Source of the DNA: Adiantum capillus-veneris
Taxonomy: Eukaryota > Streptophyta > Polypodiopsida > Polypodiales > Pteridaceae
Length of the DNA stretch: 64,000 bases
Reading direction: 5' to 3'
Assembly: GCA_014529385.2 (NCBI GenBank)
Contig: CM043962.1
Location: forward strand, 123,913,470 to 123,977,469
In this document: one piece after another, positions 24,729 to 36,434 of the stretch
Layout of the letters: the number at the start of each line of letters is the position of its first letter
Position numbering within the stretch: the stretch's first letter is position 1
Position numbers and translations under genes: made by a program
Notes under the pieces: model-generated
The model's input: the letters and a program-made list of their open reading frames with translations, nothing else
The model's database searches: none
What the model was told of the DNA's origin: nothing

Positions 24729-25748
24729 TGAGGCGGTCCGGGGCGGGCAACAAGAGAGGCGACCTCTAAACACCCCTCAAGGCTCCCGTGCTGCTCAATT
24801 GGGGATGGGGCAACCACAAGCACAACACAACAACAAACCCACAGCCAAACCCAAACAAGATAGAGGCACCACCTAGTTATGGTATGCGAACTAGGACGCA
24901 AGATATATTTTGGCACAACGAAGAAGATGCACCACACAACACACACAAACAACCTCACACCAAGACGCACACAAATTGGACCAGAGAGAGCTAGAGAAAA
25001 GGGAAGAGAGAGAGAAAAGGATCTTGCGTAATACCTTATTTGTGACTTGCAAATGGAGATGGTTCGTTATGATGCTATCGTAGAACTTGTATAAAACTCA
25101 CTCAATGCTTAGTGATTGCTAAACATTGCCAAAACACACACACACTGTCTTAGGGTGTGGGAGACCTCTCACCACAATACCCTCTTACAATGGACACAAA
25201 ATTGGCAATGGAAAACACACTAAAACACTTTCTAAAATCAAGATCAACCGATAAAAACTCAAATACACAAGTCACCTTGAATTCACCAAACCGTATTGCA
25301 CAAATGGAAGGCCGAAGATTTGAACGTCGAATCACGCCTTTGATGCACCAAACCTCAATTTATTGATGATGAAAGAGCATATACAATAGTGGTTTTGAGA
25401 TTTGTGGAACTCACGCTCTCTCACTTGCAATGTGTAGCTTGAAAGCTTCTCTCACACCAAGAGTGAAGCTCACAAGTGGTTGCTACACCTAAGTCTCTCC
25501 TCATGCATAGAGTGTTGGGGTGCTATGTGAGATGTTGGAGGTTGTTTTGCAAGAAGGAGAGGGGCCTATTTATAGGTTGGAGACCCCTCATTAGGATTAT
25601 TGGAAATCCTAATTTACAAGCTAACAAATCAAGATTATGATTTTTTTGAATATCAAAACATTGTGGGCCTTCTTTGTCTGCTTGAGTCATGGGTGTGGGC
25701 TCAAAAGAGAGCATTATTGATGGTAGATAAGGTGAAAGTAAGTAAGGA

Positions 25749-25787
<39 letters not shown>

Positions 25788-27403
25788 ACTATACACATGT
25801 CTTGAGGTGAGGTGTCTTTTATGGTTAGGTCAATGGCTATTTTGTGTTAGTATGTTAGTGGTTAGTGTTAGTAATCACTAGAAAGTTAATGATATATTTA
25901 CAATGGGTAGAATGGGTGGGATGGTTGGAGTAAAATGGTTGAATGAAGTGAACAAATCCTTGTGATGGTGAAGCTTGAAGAAGTTTTGGACTTACTTGTG
26001 TAGGTTCTTAAATGACCATCGATCTTCTTCTTCGTCTTCTCTTCTTTACGCCACCGCTGCCAAGGTTGATCATCGTGATGAAAATGGTAATTCCGTTGAT
26101 GAGATCTTTTGATTTGCAGAGGTTAAGCATGGTACACATGCTGAATTTATGTATATATATAAGGAGTAAGATGGAATTGTACTTTGGAGATAATAGAGAG
26201 AGGCATAGAGATGGTGTATGTACATGTAGAGCTCATATGAGAGCTATGGGAGTAAGTGGGGAGGTTAATGGTGAATAAGGTGAGAGAAACCATTGAAGGT
26301 GCAGGTTTGAGTGAGGGATTGAGAGGAATGTGTGTGTGTGTGTGTAGAAGTGTGGAAAGAGGTGAGAGAAGACTATGGGCTACTTGTGAGAAAAGTGGGC
26401 AGACTGGGGTCCACTCAAAACATAATATCTCACCGCTGGTAGCTCCAAAAATCATGAAAAAATTTGAGGTGATTATTCAAAGCGTGGGCTACATTTTCTC
26501 TTTCGACCACCGCTCCAAATTCGGAGTGGAGATGGATATTAAAAATCCCACCAAAATACCTGTTTTTTCCTCACAAAAAGTCTTCAGTGGCCCCCTCCTT
26601 TGTTGAATTTGTACAATGCATCCAAGAGTGAGCCCCTCCTTTGTCATATCATAATACAAAGCATCCAAGTTACCCTTGACACATGCATGGAGGAGGATTA
26701 TTGGTGAATAAAGAAATATATACATGGTGGGACTAGTGTATGGACTATTCATGGACTTTAGCTCAATGAGCACATGGTGTTACAATAATGAGTAAAAATA
26801 ATAATAAAATATGAAGGAGTTATGGATATGGAAAGATATTGGAATCATATGATATGGTCCCTCTTTGAATTATTTTGGGTGAAAGAGGAAAAGGTATGCA
26901 AGTAAATAATATAATAAACGTGACCAATGAGTAGAAATCAATTTTTTGTTTTCACGAGGGTGAGGGTGAAAATGTGGGAGTGATTTGTATAAAGGAAAAA
27001 TATAAGGTTAGAGTATGTACATATTGGCAAAAAATATACTTATGGTGTAAGAGGATGAAAGAAGGCATACACATGTTTAATAAAACACACACCTAAGTAT
27101 AAATATTTAAATAAAATACCAGAATAATTATAAAAATCTCTATATTTAGGCCATATATATAATGCAATATTTACACACAAATGGGCCATAATATATTTTA
27201 TTTTTTTTATTTTATTTATTTTTTTGACTCAACTAGCCCAGTGACTAGCTAGCTGAGGATTTTAAAAAGATATGGGAAAAGCCTCCTAACTCACACACGC
27301 CTATTTACAGTGAAATGGTAGGGATAGACATAGTGTTTGGGTGAATTTGGTAGGGTGAGGTAGCTTACTATGGCAATTATGGAAAGCCAAAAAACGGCTA
27401 TCA
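24729..27403 (-). repeat. LTR of the gag-only element (3' LTR in element sense)
   Basis: It is nearly identical to 29955-32625. A TATAAATA box lies on the minus strand at 25567-25574. An (AG)n tract at about 25749-25785 differs in length from its partner. Confidence 0.93.
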
Positions 27404-27419
27404 TTAGCCCCCCTCTTAG
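27404..27419 (-). other. Polypurine tract of the gag-only element
   Basis: On the minus strand it reads CTAAGAGGGGGGCTAA directly before TGATAGCC, the start of the 3' LTR. Confidence 0.75.
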
Positions 27420-27450
27420 ATAATGGTACATTCATGTACCATTTATCTGA

Positions 27451-29640
27451 TCATACAACATGTATATTATGTAACGTCTGTCTTTGTCTGCTCTTATCTT
27501 TGAAGAACCTTTGTTGTATGATTAAAAAACCTTGTGTGATATGGAAGGTTCTCCGAACCAATAGCAAGATGAAATGAAGTGACGGAGTAAACCTCCTCCA
27601 TTGAGAAAGTTTCCATAAGCACCCCCCAGGATCAAAGATCTTGAAATATCTTTCCCAAAGCGAGATGTATGGTATGGAATCACTTACTGATTTCGGTTGA
27701 AGAAACTTGTAGATTTTACTGTTGTCCATCATTGCATCTGTCACTATGAATGTGATATAAAATATTGGTTGCTCTTCCTCCTGTGTAAAGTTGATGTATC
27801 TGCTACGATCTTCAAGAGCTTGTATGAGCGAATTCCTGAACTGTAGCTCATAAAATTCATTCAACCTGGGTAGGCTCATCAAGTAAAAAATTCTATGACC
27901 TTTATGATTTAGGAAAGCTTGATCCATGCTTCCAGTTGCTATTGGAAGATATTGCAGATAGTTTACCACATAAGTAGATAATAGATGAAGGTTTCTATTG
28001 CTTCCAACACATTGGAAGAGAATAGATTTTGGTACTGATTGATGAAATATCCACATGTAGCAATCAACAAGTTTTTCATCTATGATGAAGACCAGAAGCA
28101 TCACAATGTGCGACCTCCATACACCAAAGAACCAAATGAAGAATATTTGGAAACATCCGTTTATCACCAAGTATTCATGTCCTCTTCCGCTTAAGAAGGT
28201 ATGGTGTCCCCGATGAAAGGTATATGTGAAGAGAGGAGAAGTTGAACTTGAAGAGTTGAAACCCAATATGAAGATGATTGGGGCTTCAAAAGCTTGGATT
28301 TCCTTGCTAAGAGATTGTCCCATGAATGAAGAGCCACCCACTAAAACACCATTGGAGAGAATGATACCCTTCTGATAGTTTCCTTTTATGATTTTATTTT
28401 TTACTACTCTCCCATGTTCTTCATCCCCTTCTAAGCCCCCCCTTTGCCAAGGTTGTAACTCCTCACATTGTACCACCTCAAAGGTTGATGGAGTACTGTT
28501 TGATTTTGTGAAACATTTGGCTTCTTGCATGATAGGTTCCTCTATGCTTAACATACATGGGTCATACCAATTCTTTTCAACATCCTCAAACACTTCTTCA
28601 AGATTATCCTCACCTGGATTCAACTCACACTCTTCTGCTTTTTTTTGGAGTTGGCATTCCATGTACACAATCATCTCTTTATGATCAATGTGGTCTATGA
28701 TCTCTCCACCTATGATTTCATCTTCTTCTTCACTCTCTTCTTTTAGACAAGATACACTCTCAGAACATTCCATAAGATCAAGGTTACCTTCAAGTTCTTC
28801 ATTCTCCATAGAGTCATGTTGCACAAAAGCTTCGTCTGCTCGGACTAGAAATTGATCCTCCGCCAAAAGGTTGGATGTATCCATTATTGAATCATCAATG
28901 CCATTTGAGATATATTTTGTCGATTTTTGCATGCTTGTGATAAAGGTAGAAGAAAGAGATTCCACATTTGAATCTTGGCCACACACTTTAGCACTTGAAT
29001 AATCAGTTGGCATGTAAGTAACTTCTTCAACATTTGTCGGAGTAGAAGGAGACAAGTATGGCGAAGGAGATGACTCCTTGATAGAAACACTTTCATGATG
29101 GTTGGTTCTTCCAGCATGATGGAAACCATTTTTGATGTAGAAGTACTTGTGAAACTTCCTTCGGGCAATAGTGACCGCTTCTTCAAAGGTAGAGGGTCCA
29201 CTACAAGTAACCTTAGTCTTTAGGAAAGGAGACAAACCCGAAATAAATTGATTCATTTTTACATAATCTGGAAATGTAGAACTAAATCCACATCCTTCCC
29301 ATTGACGAGAAAAAATATCCTCATAAGCATAGTAGTCTTCACCATGTTGTTGTAGTCTCCGTAGTGAAGCCCATGCTTTCTCCGTTGTTGGAACTTTAGA
29401 GAATCTGGCCTTCAAAGCTTTGGAAATTTGGGTATACCCATCTTCAATCTGAGAAGACATACTCCAAAACCATTGCTCAGCGTTGCCTCTAAGGCATAGC
29501 AATAGAAAATCCCCTTTTTCAATGTCATCCCTTTTACCAAGGATATGACAAACCATTCTAAAATCAACAAGAAAATCATCAACATCTTCTTCTAGATTCC
29601 CGAAGAAGATTGGGATATCCTCAAAAGTATAGCGTGTCAT
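27451..29640 (-). CDS. Gag protein of the gag-only LTR element
   Basis: The 729-codon frame is uninterrupted from ATG 29640 to the stop at 27451. Residues about 10-170 form a retrotransposon gag capsid domain (FFGNLEEDVDDFL near the start, then GNAEQWFW, ALKARF and FISGL blocks). The middle (about 230-400) is strongly acidic and Ser-rich, without zinc knuckles. The last 250 residues are hydrophobic and aromatic-rich, unlike a usual gag, and may be non-functional open sequence retained since a recent origin. There is no protease, polymerase or integrase motif. The gag would assemble particles in the cytoplasm that package the element RNA, with enzymes from a partner element. Confidence 0.8.
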   Translation of the reverse strand: MTRYTFEDIPIFFGNLEEDVDDFLVDFRMVCHILGKRDDIEKGDFLLLCLRGNAEQWFWSMSSQIEDGYTQISKALKARFSKVPTTEKAWASLRRLQQHGEDYYAYEDIFSRQWEGCGFSSTFPDYVKMNQFISGLSPFLKTKVTCSGPSTFEEAVTIARRKFHKYFYIKNGFHHAGRTNHHESVSIKESSPSPYLSPSTPTNVEEVTYMPTDYSSAKVCGQDSNVESLSSTFITSMQKSTKYISNGIDDSIMDTSNLLAEDQFLVRADEAFVQHDSMENEELEGNLDLMECSESVSCLKEESEEEDEIIGGEIIDHIDHKEMIVYMECQLQKKAEECELNPGEDNLEEVFEDVEKNWYDPCMLSIEEPIMQEAKCFTKSNSTPSTFEVVQCEELQPWQRGGLEGDEEHGRVVKNKIIKGNYQKGIILSNGVLVGGSSFMGQSLSKEIQAFEAPIIFILGFNSSSSTSPLFTYTFHRGHHTFLSGRGHEYLVINGCFQIFFIWFFGVWRSHIVMLLVFIIDEKLVDCYMWIFHQSVPKSILFQCVGSNRNLHLLSTYVVNYLQYLPIATGSMDQAFLNHKGHRIFYLMSLPRLNEFYELQFRNSLIQALEDRSRYINFTQEEEQPIFYITFIVTDAMMDNSKIYKFLQPKSVSDSIPYISLWERYFKIFDPGGCLWKLSQWRRFTPSLHFILLLVRRTFHITQGFLIIQQRFFKDKSRQRQTLHNIHVV

Positions 29641-29933
29641 AGTCTCTCAATGCTAGAACCACACAAAGATTAGTTCCAAACAATCATTTTCTCTCATGAA
29701 ATCAACTAACTACACAAAGTTTTGAAAGGTCTTTCAACATGAATTTTAGATTCTTATGCGAAAATGTTTTTTTCCTTTCTTATGTTATGCTAATCCAAAC
29801 CATATTCTAGATCAATTTTTGTTGCCTTGAAATTAAACTCGATCATACAAGTTTTCATGATTCATATAATCTACTTGATTATGTTAAAATTCAAGCATTC
29901 ATGCAATACAACAACAATAAGCACAAAGTCACT

Positions 29934-29950
29934 CCTCAGTGGGGGCACCA
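29934..29950 (-). other. Primer binding site of the gag-only element
   Basis: The minus strand reads TGGTGCCCCCACTGAGG, four bases after the end of the 5' LTR (element sense). I cannot name the tRNA with certainty. A very similar site occurs in the Tat-like element at about 50552-50569. Confidence 0.65.
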
Positions 29951-29954
29951 AAAT

Positions 29955-30974
29955 TGAGGCGGTCCGGGGCGGGCAACAAGAGAGGCAACCTCTAAACACC
30001 CCTCAAGGCTCCCGTGCTGCTCAATTGGGGCTGGGGCAACCACAAGCACAACACAACAACAAACCCACAGCCAAACCCAAACAAGATAGGGGCACCACCT
30101 AGTTATGGTATGCGAACTAGGACGCAAGATATATTTTGGCACAACGAAGAAGATGCACCACACAACACACACAAACAACCTCACACCAAGACGCACACAA
30201 ATTGGACCAGAGAGAGCTAGAGAAAAGGGAAGAGAGAGAGAAAAGGATCTTGCGTAATACCTTATTTGTGACTTGCAAATGGAGATGGTTCGTTATGATG
30301 CTATCGTAGAACTTGTATAAAACTCACTCAATGCTTAGTGATTGCTAAACATTGCCAAAACACACACACACTGTCTTAGGGTGTGGGAGACCTCTCACCA
30401 CAATACCCTCTTACAATGGACACAAAATTGGCAATGGAAAACACACTAAAACACTTTCTAAAATCAAGATCAACCGATAAAAACTCAAATACACAAGTCA
30501 CCTTGAATTCACCAAACCGTATTGCACAAATGGAAGGCCGAAGATTTGAACGTCGAATCACGCCTTTGATGCACCAAACCTCAATTTATTGATGATGAAA
30601 GAGCATATACAATAGTGGTTTTGAGATTTGTGGAACTCACGCTCTCTCACTTGCAATGTGTAGCTTGAAAGCTTCTCTCACACCAAGAGTGAAGCTCACA
30701 AGTGGTTGCTACACCTAAGTCTCTCCTCATGCATAGAGTGTTGGGGTGCTATGTGAGATGTTGGAGGTTGTTTTGCAAGAAGGAGAGGGGCCTATTTATA
30801 GGTTGGAGACCCCTCATTAGGATTATTGGAAATCCTAATTTACAAGCTAACAAATCAAGATTATGATTTTTTTGAATATCAAAACATTGTGGGCCTTCTT
30901 TGTCTGCTTGAGTCATGGGTGTGGGCTCAAAAGAGAGCATTATTGATGGTAGATAAGGTGAAAGTAAGTAAGGA

Positions 30975-31005
<31 letters not shown>

Positions 31006-32625
31006 TTACTATACACATGTTTTGAGGTGAGGTGTCTTTTATGGTTAGGTCAATGGCTATTTTGTGTTAGTATGTTAGTGGTTAGTGTTAGTAATCACTA
31101 GAAAGTTAATGATATATTTACAATGGGTAGAATGGGTGGGATGGTTGGAGTAAAATGGTTGAATGAAGTGAACAAATCCTTGTGATGGTGAAGCTTGAAG
31201 AAGTTTTGGACTTACTTGTGTAGGTTCTTAAATGACCATCGATCTTCTTCTTCGTCTTCTCTTCTTTACGCCACCGCTGCCAAGGTTGATCATCGTGATG
31301 AAAATGGTAATTCCGTTGATGAGATCTTTTGATTTGCAGAGGTTAAGCATGGTACACATGCTGAATTTATGTATATATATAAGGAGTAAGATGGAATTGT
31401 ACTTTGGAGATAATAGAGAGAGGCATAGAGATGGTGTATGTACATGTAGAGCTCATATGAGAGCTATGGGAGTAAGTGGGGAGGTTAATGGTGAATAAGG
31501 TGAGAGAAACCATTGAAGGTGCAGGTTTGAGTGAGGGATTGAGAGGAATGTGTGTGTGTGTATGTGTAGAAGTGTGGAAAGAGGTGAGAGAAGACTATGG
31601 GCTACTTGTGAGAAAAGTGGGCAGACTGGGGTCCACTCAAAACATAATATCTCACCGCTGGTAGCTCCAAAAATCATGAAAAAATTTGAGGTGATTATTC
31701 AAAGCGTGGGCTACATTTTCTCTTTCGACCACCACTCCAAATTCGGAGTGGAGATGGATATTAAAAATCCCACCAAAATACCTGTTTTTTCCTCACAAAA
31801 AGTTTTCAGTGGCCCCCTCCTTTGTTGAATTTGTACAATGCATCCAAGAGTGAGCCCCTCCTTTGTCATATCATAATACAAAGCATCCAAGTTACCCTTG
31901 ACACATGCATGGAGGAGGATTATTGGTGAATAAAGAAATATATACATGGTGGGACTAGTGTATGGACTATTCATGGACTTTAGCTCAATGAGCACATGGT
32001 GTTACAATAATGAGTAAAAATAATAATAAAATATGAAGGAGTTATGGATATGGAAAGATATTGGAATCATATGATATGGTCCCTCTTTGAATTATTTTGG
32101 GTGAAAGAGGAAAAGGTATGCAAGTAAATAATATAATAAACGTGACCAATGAGTAGAAATCAATTTTTTGTTTTCACGAGGGTGAGGGTGAAAATGTGGG
32201 AGTGATTTGTATAAAGGAAAAATATAAGGTTAGAGTATGTACATATTGGCAAAAAATATACTTATGGTGTAAGAGGATGAAAGAAGGCATACACATGTTT
32301 AATAAAACACACACCTAAGTATAAATATTTAAATAAAATACCAGAATAATTATAAAAATCTCTATATTTAGGCCATATATATAATGCAATATTTACACAC
32401 AAATGGGCCATAATATATTTTATTTTTTTTATTTTATTTATTTTTTTGACTCAACTAGCCCAGTGACTAGCTAGCTGAGGATTTTAAAAAGATATGGGAA
32501 AAGCCTCCTAACTCACACACGCCTATTTACAGTGAAATGGTAGGGATAGACATAGTGTTTGGGTGAATTTGGTAGGGTGAGGTAGCTTACTATGGCAATT
32601 ATGGAAAGCCAAAAAATGGCTATCA
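29955..32625 (-). repeat. LTR of the gag-only element (5' LTR in element sense)
   Basis: It is 2671 bp, nearly identical to 24729-27403. The minus-strand TATAAATA box is at 30793-30800, with an (AG)n tract near 30976-31006. Confidence 0.93.
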
Positions 32626-33591
32626 ATATCAGAATTTTAAAATTTTGAACGCTGAATTTTCTGCAGCAGCAGTTGTTTATTGTGTGTCGAGGATTCCACA
32701 TATGGTTTGCTCTCAAATGTGAGAGTGATATTTGCTGCAAGTTTCCTCACAGGTGGGAGGATACGATGTATGCCTTATGTGGTTTGATGCTCAGGGAGAC
32801 TAATGTGATTGCATTTTGAGCTCGGCAATGTATGCCTCGAGCATGTTTTTTGGCAGTCACAGGTAGAGCAGATATTTGTGTACTAGATTTGCAGGTGTTT
32901 ACAATGATGTATGCAAAGTGTGGAGATTGGTGCATGCATTTGGAGTACGGTTTGATGCGCTTTTGTTGCTCATGGTTTTGAGCGTGCAGTCAGTTTGGTT
33001 ACTGGTTTTGTGGCCGTTTTACTGACGAAACTCCGGCGAAATTTTTCCAGGAGTTTTATACGATCTAGGTAGAGATTGCGGGTTGCACTCAGCATTTGCG
33101 TGCGGTGTTCTCTGCAGGTGGGAGATTTGTGCATGTGTATGCATCGATACCACACAGTGTGGGCTTGGTGATTCGCTCACGGTTTGACAGACGTACAGTT
33201 ATCTTGGCACACTCACAGGAGTGAACGTTGTGATGTATGCTTGTGTGGCTACGAGCTAGGTAGCCGGATTCGAGCACTAATGGCTTGAGGTTTTTTAGCA
33301 GGTTTCAGCTACAGGTTTACAAGTTTACAGGCAGGTTTGAGGGCTTATTTGGGCGCTGAATTTTCAGCCATTGTTTCCTCGTTGCAGGTGTCCATGTATG
33401 GCTCAGTTGTAGGCTGATCTGGGACACATTTGTGACTTGTTTATGCAGATGATTAAGAGCTGAATTTTGGGGCTGTTTTGGGACTGATTTGCAGCCATAT
33501 TTGCAGACTTTTGTTGATGCGATTAGAGCCAGTTTAGGGCTGATTTGGTTGACATTTGCTACTCATTGTTGGTTGCTCTTTTGCGAGCATT
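32626..33591 (+). other. Copia leader, right part
   Basis: Non-coding sequence resumes after the nested insertion and runs to the gag start. It contains loosely repeated gctgatttg / tttgcag words. No gene is visible. Confidence 0.7.
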
Positions 33592-33984
33592 ATGACTGAT
33601 TTTTCATTTGACTTCCAGCGTTATGGTCTGACACAGTTTGATGATACAGATTTTGTTGCTTGGAAGGAACATATGCTTGTTGCATTGACAGATTTGGGGC
33701 AGTATAAACCCTTGTGTGGTTTATCGGCGAAGCCCAAGTCTATGAGTGATGATGATTGGCAGGATCTTGATGAGTTAGCAATTTCTACGATTCGTTTGCA
33801 TCTGGTTGAGTCTGTTGACTGGCAGGTCTCGAGGGAGACTACAACTCATTCTTTATGGCAGAGTTTACATGCTATGTACGCGACATCCATGTCTACAGGG
33901 GATTCTAGTCCCACTTCTATGTCCATGGGAGAGATTGGTCCCACACGCAAGTCTCGACGGCACATGTTGGCATTGTGGACATAG
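33592..33984 (+). pseudogene. Copia gag, N-terminal part
   Basis: From ATG 33592 the frame reads a copia-type gag domain. It has a DFVAWKEHM block near the start, SDDDWQDLDELAISTIRLHL in the middle, then SLWQSLHAMY. The zinc knuckle that should follow lies in another frame, so a one-base shift occurs near 33950. The last residues before the stop at 33984 are therefore out of register. Confidence 0.82.
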
Positions 33985-35434
33985 AGGGCACATTAGGCGT
34001 CGATGTTTCAGGCATTTGAGACAACGGAGGCGACAGATGCGTGATGCAAATTTGGGCATGACAGATGCTAGTGAGATCAGTATGGTGGTTACTGAGTATG
34101 CTTGTGATGGCGATGTCACATTTACATCTAGCTTGTCTTCAGACGATCTTATGTCTACGGATTGCATATCGGATTGCACATTGTCTTCACATTGGTTACT
34201 AGATTCAGATGCTACTTTCCATGTCACGTCGCATCGTGAGTGGTTTAGCACGTTTTCTAGTGGGAGACTTGGTTGTGTGCACATGGCTGATGGTGTTGTG
34301 TATGACATTGAGGGTGCAGGAGACGTATGTTTGTCCTTGCCCAGTGGTATGAGATTTACCCTGCGTCATGTGCGTTATGTGCCAGATCTGAGACGGGATT
34401 TGATCTCAGTCAGACATTTACGGGATAGTGGATGTCAGATTTTGCTACGAGAGCGAGATTCTGTGATGCATTTGGGTTCGCTAGTGATTGTAAGAGGTGC
34501 CAAGAGTGGTACAGGTTACCCATTGCATGTGGATCATGCGAGAGACGGTGTTGTCTCTATGATCATGCAGCCAAGTAGAGAGCGAGAGAGCAGGCGAGTC
34601 TCTTTTGCTCATGGGTTGCAGGGTACTTTGCATGGAGTGCAGAGTAGTGAGCTTGTTGTGCACACAGTTGGGGCACGACTGGAGCAGTCACACAGAGAGG
34701 TGACAGAGTTAGACATGCATGCTTTGCTAGTGACTGAGCAAAGCAGAGAGTCAGTTGTGCGAGATACTTCTATGCAGGATAGACAGGTAGAGCGGTCTTG
34801 CTCTAGTGAGTCACGACAGGAGGACGTTGTGCAAGAGTCTATGCATACGGAGTTAGATCATGAGAGCTCTAGTGAGTCACAGCAGATTGAGTGGTCATGT
34901 TTGCAGTGGATGATTGCAGAGGAGACTGAGATGTCAGCGATTGTGCAGTCATTCCTTTCTATGCTCGACAGTGAGCACGGGGATATAGTTGTGCAGGATA
35001 TGTCTTCCAACAGACACCTAGAGCAGTTGGTTTGCTCTGAGGTTGCACGACAGATTGATTTGTCTTTTGTGGACAGTCAGGAGATGCATGTGGCTGACAC
35101 GCCTTGTCAGTCAGAGATGACTATTGCCAGGGATATATATGTTGATGGATGCTCCGTAGAGCTAGCAAGGCCCGCTAGCATTGCATCGGCATTCGGTGGT
35201 CTCATGTATGAGATGTTGATCTTGAGACCGGATATCGCAGCTGCAGTGGGAGCATTTGCAGTTGGGGTTGTCAGTCGTTTGTTGACTGATGATGGCATAG
35301 TGCACGAGGGAGATATGCAGGTATTGCGTACATACTTGCAGTACGTGTGCGGTACGTCTAGTGGTGTATGGACTTACACAGGAACAGGACAGCCGGATGC
35401 ACACAATCATAGCCAGCCAGTGGGCATCGGTTGA
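33950..35434 (+). pseudogene. Copia zinc knuckle, protease-like segment and polymerase remnant
   Basis: In the frame ending at 35434, a zinc knuckle CWHCGHRGHIRRRC lies at about 33966-34007. A copia protease and pre-integrase segment follows (about 34190-34530), with HWLLDSDATFHVT where the catalytic motif is normally DSGAT. From about 34540 to 35170 the sequence is Ser/Glu/Gln-rich with no known domain. It then joins a short stretch (about 35175-35370) resembling the end of copia reverse transcriptase, GGLMYEMLILRPDIAAAVG. Integrase and nearly all of the polymerase are absent. One open frame across the junction suggests the deletion derivative kept coding for some time. Confidence 0.75.
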
Positions 35435-35502
35435 GAGCGATTTTCTCTTGCCTTTTGTAGTCTTTAGACTAGGTTCCCTTGCTTAAAGGCACAGTCGCCT
35501 TT

Positions 35503-35513
35503 AAGTGGGAGGT
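35503..35513 (+). other. Polypurine tract of the copia element
   Basis: aagtgggaggt immediately precedes the 3' LTR start TGTTGGGG and is typical of plant copia elements. Confidence 0.85.
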
Positions 35514-36429
35514 TGTTGGGGTATAGGCGTCTGTGCCTTGCCCGGTCGCCCAGAGTCTGGGCGTGTTAGGAAATAAGACGTAGCTAAATAGATAATTGAG
35601 TAGATTACTTAATGGAGAGAGACAGATTTACATACATGAGATTATAGAGTAGAGAGAGAGAGAGAGAGAGTACACATGATATACGTGGTTCACCCAATGT
35701 GGGCTACGTCCACGGGAAAGCAGCCACTCAATGGCTTTAGTACTTCAAAACAAGAAGTAGTTTACAAAGGGATTATACCCTTAATGGAGCTCCCGCCTTG
35801 CTTCACTCTCACCACCTCACACTCAACTTGTTGCATCAACTTCACACTATGAAATGTGTGTAGAAATGGCCTCCTTTTATAGGCCAAAAGGGTTGCCCTC
35901 TCTTATGAGAGACAGCCATGTGTAGCCGCCCTTGTGCGAATAAGACCAAATCGGACCCTCCAATCCGCCCATGTGTGGCCGCCCTTGAGAAGACAAGTCC
36001 GCTTTTGAATTCGGCCACCGGCCACCGGCCATTGACTTCCGACCACCGGCCAACCGACCGGTTGTTTTCCGACCACTTTCCGGCCGCCAGCCGGCCATAA
36101 TATTCCGGCGAAAAAAAAATCTCGGGGGCGGCCTTTAAAGTTGCCTCTGATTCTTGTCCGTGAAAATTTTGGTTTCCGGTGAGTGATTTTTCTTCACGCA
36201 CGATGGCTTCTCCTCATAATGGGGGCCTTACAAATGTGCGCTTTTACCACATAAAATTACAAGGGTAAATCAGGCTCCATACTTAACATGGCGCCCACTG
36301 ACTTGTATACCTTATACATAGCATAAGTGTATAGGGAGCTGCTCACTCATTGAGTCTCCCCACCCACATCGCGTGTGTCTCCTTCTCTCTCTCACTCTCC
36401 GTCTGTGGTGTGCTCCCCGATCCCCTTCA
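35514..36429 (+). repeat. 3' LTR of the copia element, split by a solo LTR
   Basis: 35514-35563 and about 36292-36429 together match the 186-bp 5' LTR. The stretch between is foreign. The right target duplication atagt follows at 36430-36434. Confidence 0.9.
35564..36288 (-). mobile_element. Solo LTR nested in the copia 3' LTR
   Basis: This 725-bp unit starts TGTTAGGAAA and ends ACTTAACA. It is flanked by gggcg (35559-35563) and tggcg (36289-36293), a 5-bp target duplication with one mismatch. A minus-strand CTATAAAAGG TATA-like box near 35874-35883 suggests minus orientation. It holds a short (AG)n and no internal domain or coding, as expected after LTR-LTR recombination. A tacgtggttcacccaatgtg-like motif near 35690 is familiar from plant copia LTRs. 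Confidence 0.8.
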
Positions 36430-36434
36430 ATAGT

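Larger units (their letters stand above)
24729..32625 (-). mobile_element. Young gag-only LTR retrotransposon (TR-GAG/LARD-like) with 2.67-kb LTRs
   Basis: LTRs of 2675 bp (24729-27403) and 2671 bp (29955-32625) read TGAGGCGG...GGCTATCA on the plus strand, so TGATAGCC...CCGCCTCA in the element's minus-strand sense. The 2551-bp internal region holds one intact 729-aa gag frame and nothing else. Minus-strand primer site TGGTGCCCCCACTGAGG is at 29934-29950, and the polypurine tract complement lies at 27404-27419. The flanks share atat (24725-24728, 32626-32629). The LTRs differ by only about eight substitutions plus microsatellite length over 2.67 kb, so it is the youngest element here. It is inserted in the copia leader. 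It needs polymerase and integrase in trans. Confidence 0.9.
24148..36429 (+). mobile_element. Ty1/copia LTR retrotransposon with internal deletion, carrying two nested insertions
   Basis: LTRs begin TGTTGGGG and end CCCCTTCA. The 5' LTR is 24148-24333. The 3' LTR spans 35514-36429 because a solo LTR is inserted in it. A perfect 5-bp target duplication atagt (24143-24147, 36430-36434) flanks the element. Primer site TGGTATCAGAGC is at 24336, and the purine tract aagtgggaggt precedes the 3' LTR. A gag-only element fills 24729-32625. What remains codes for gag, a zinc knuckle, a protease-like segment and a small polymerase/RNase H remnant. Three differences are visible between the LTRs in 186 bp. 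The insertion splits the Penelope-like element. Confidence 0.92.

Noticed and set aside
24254-24769. 171-aa plus-strand frame
   Set aside because: It spans copia LTR, primer site, leader and the end of the nested element, so it cannot be a gene.
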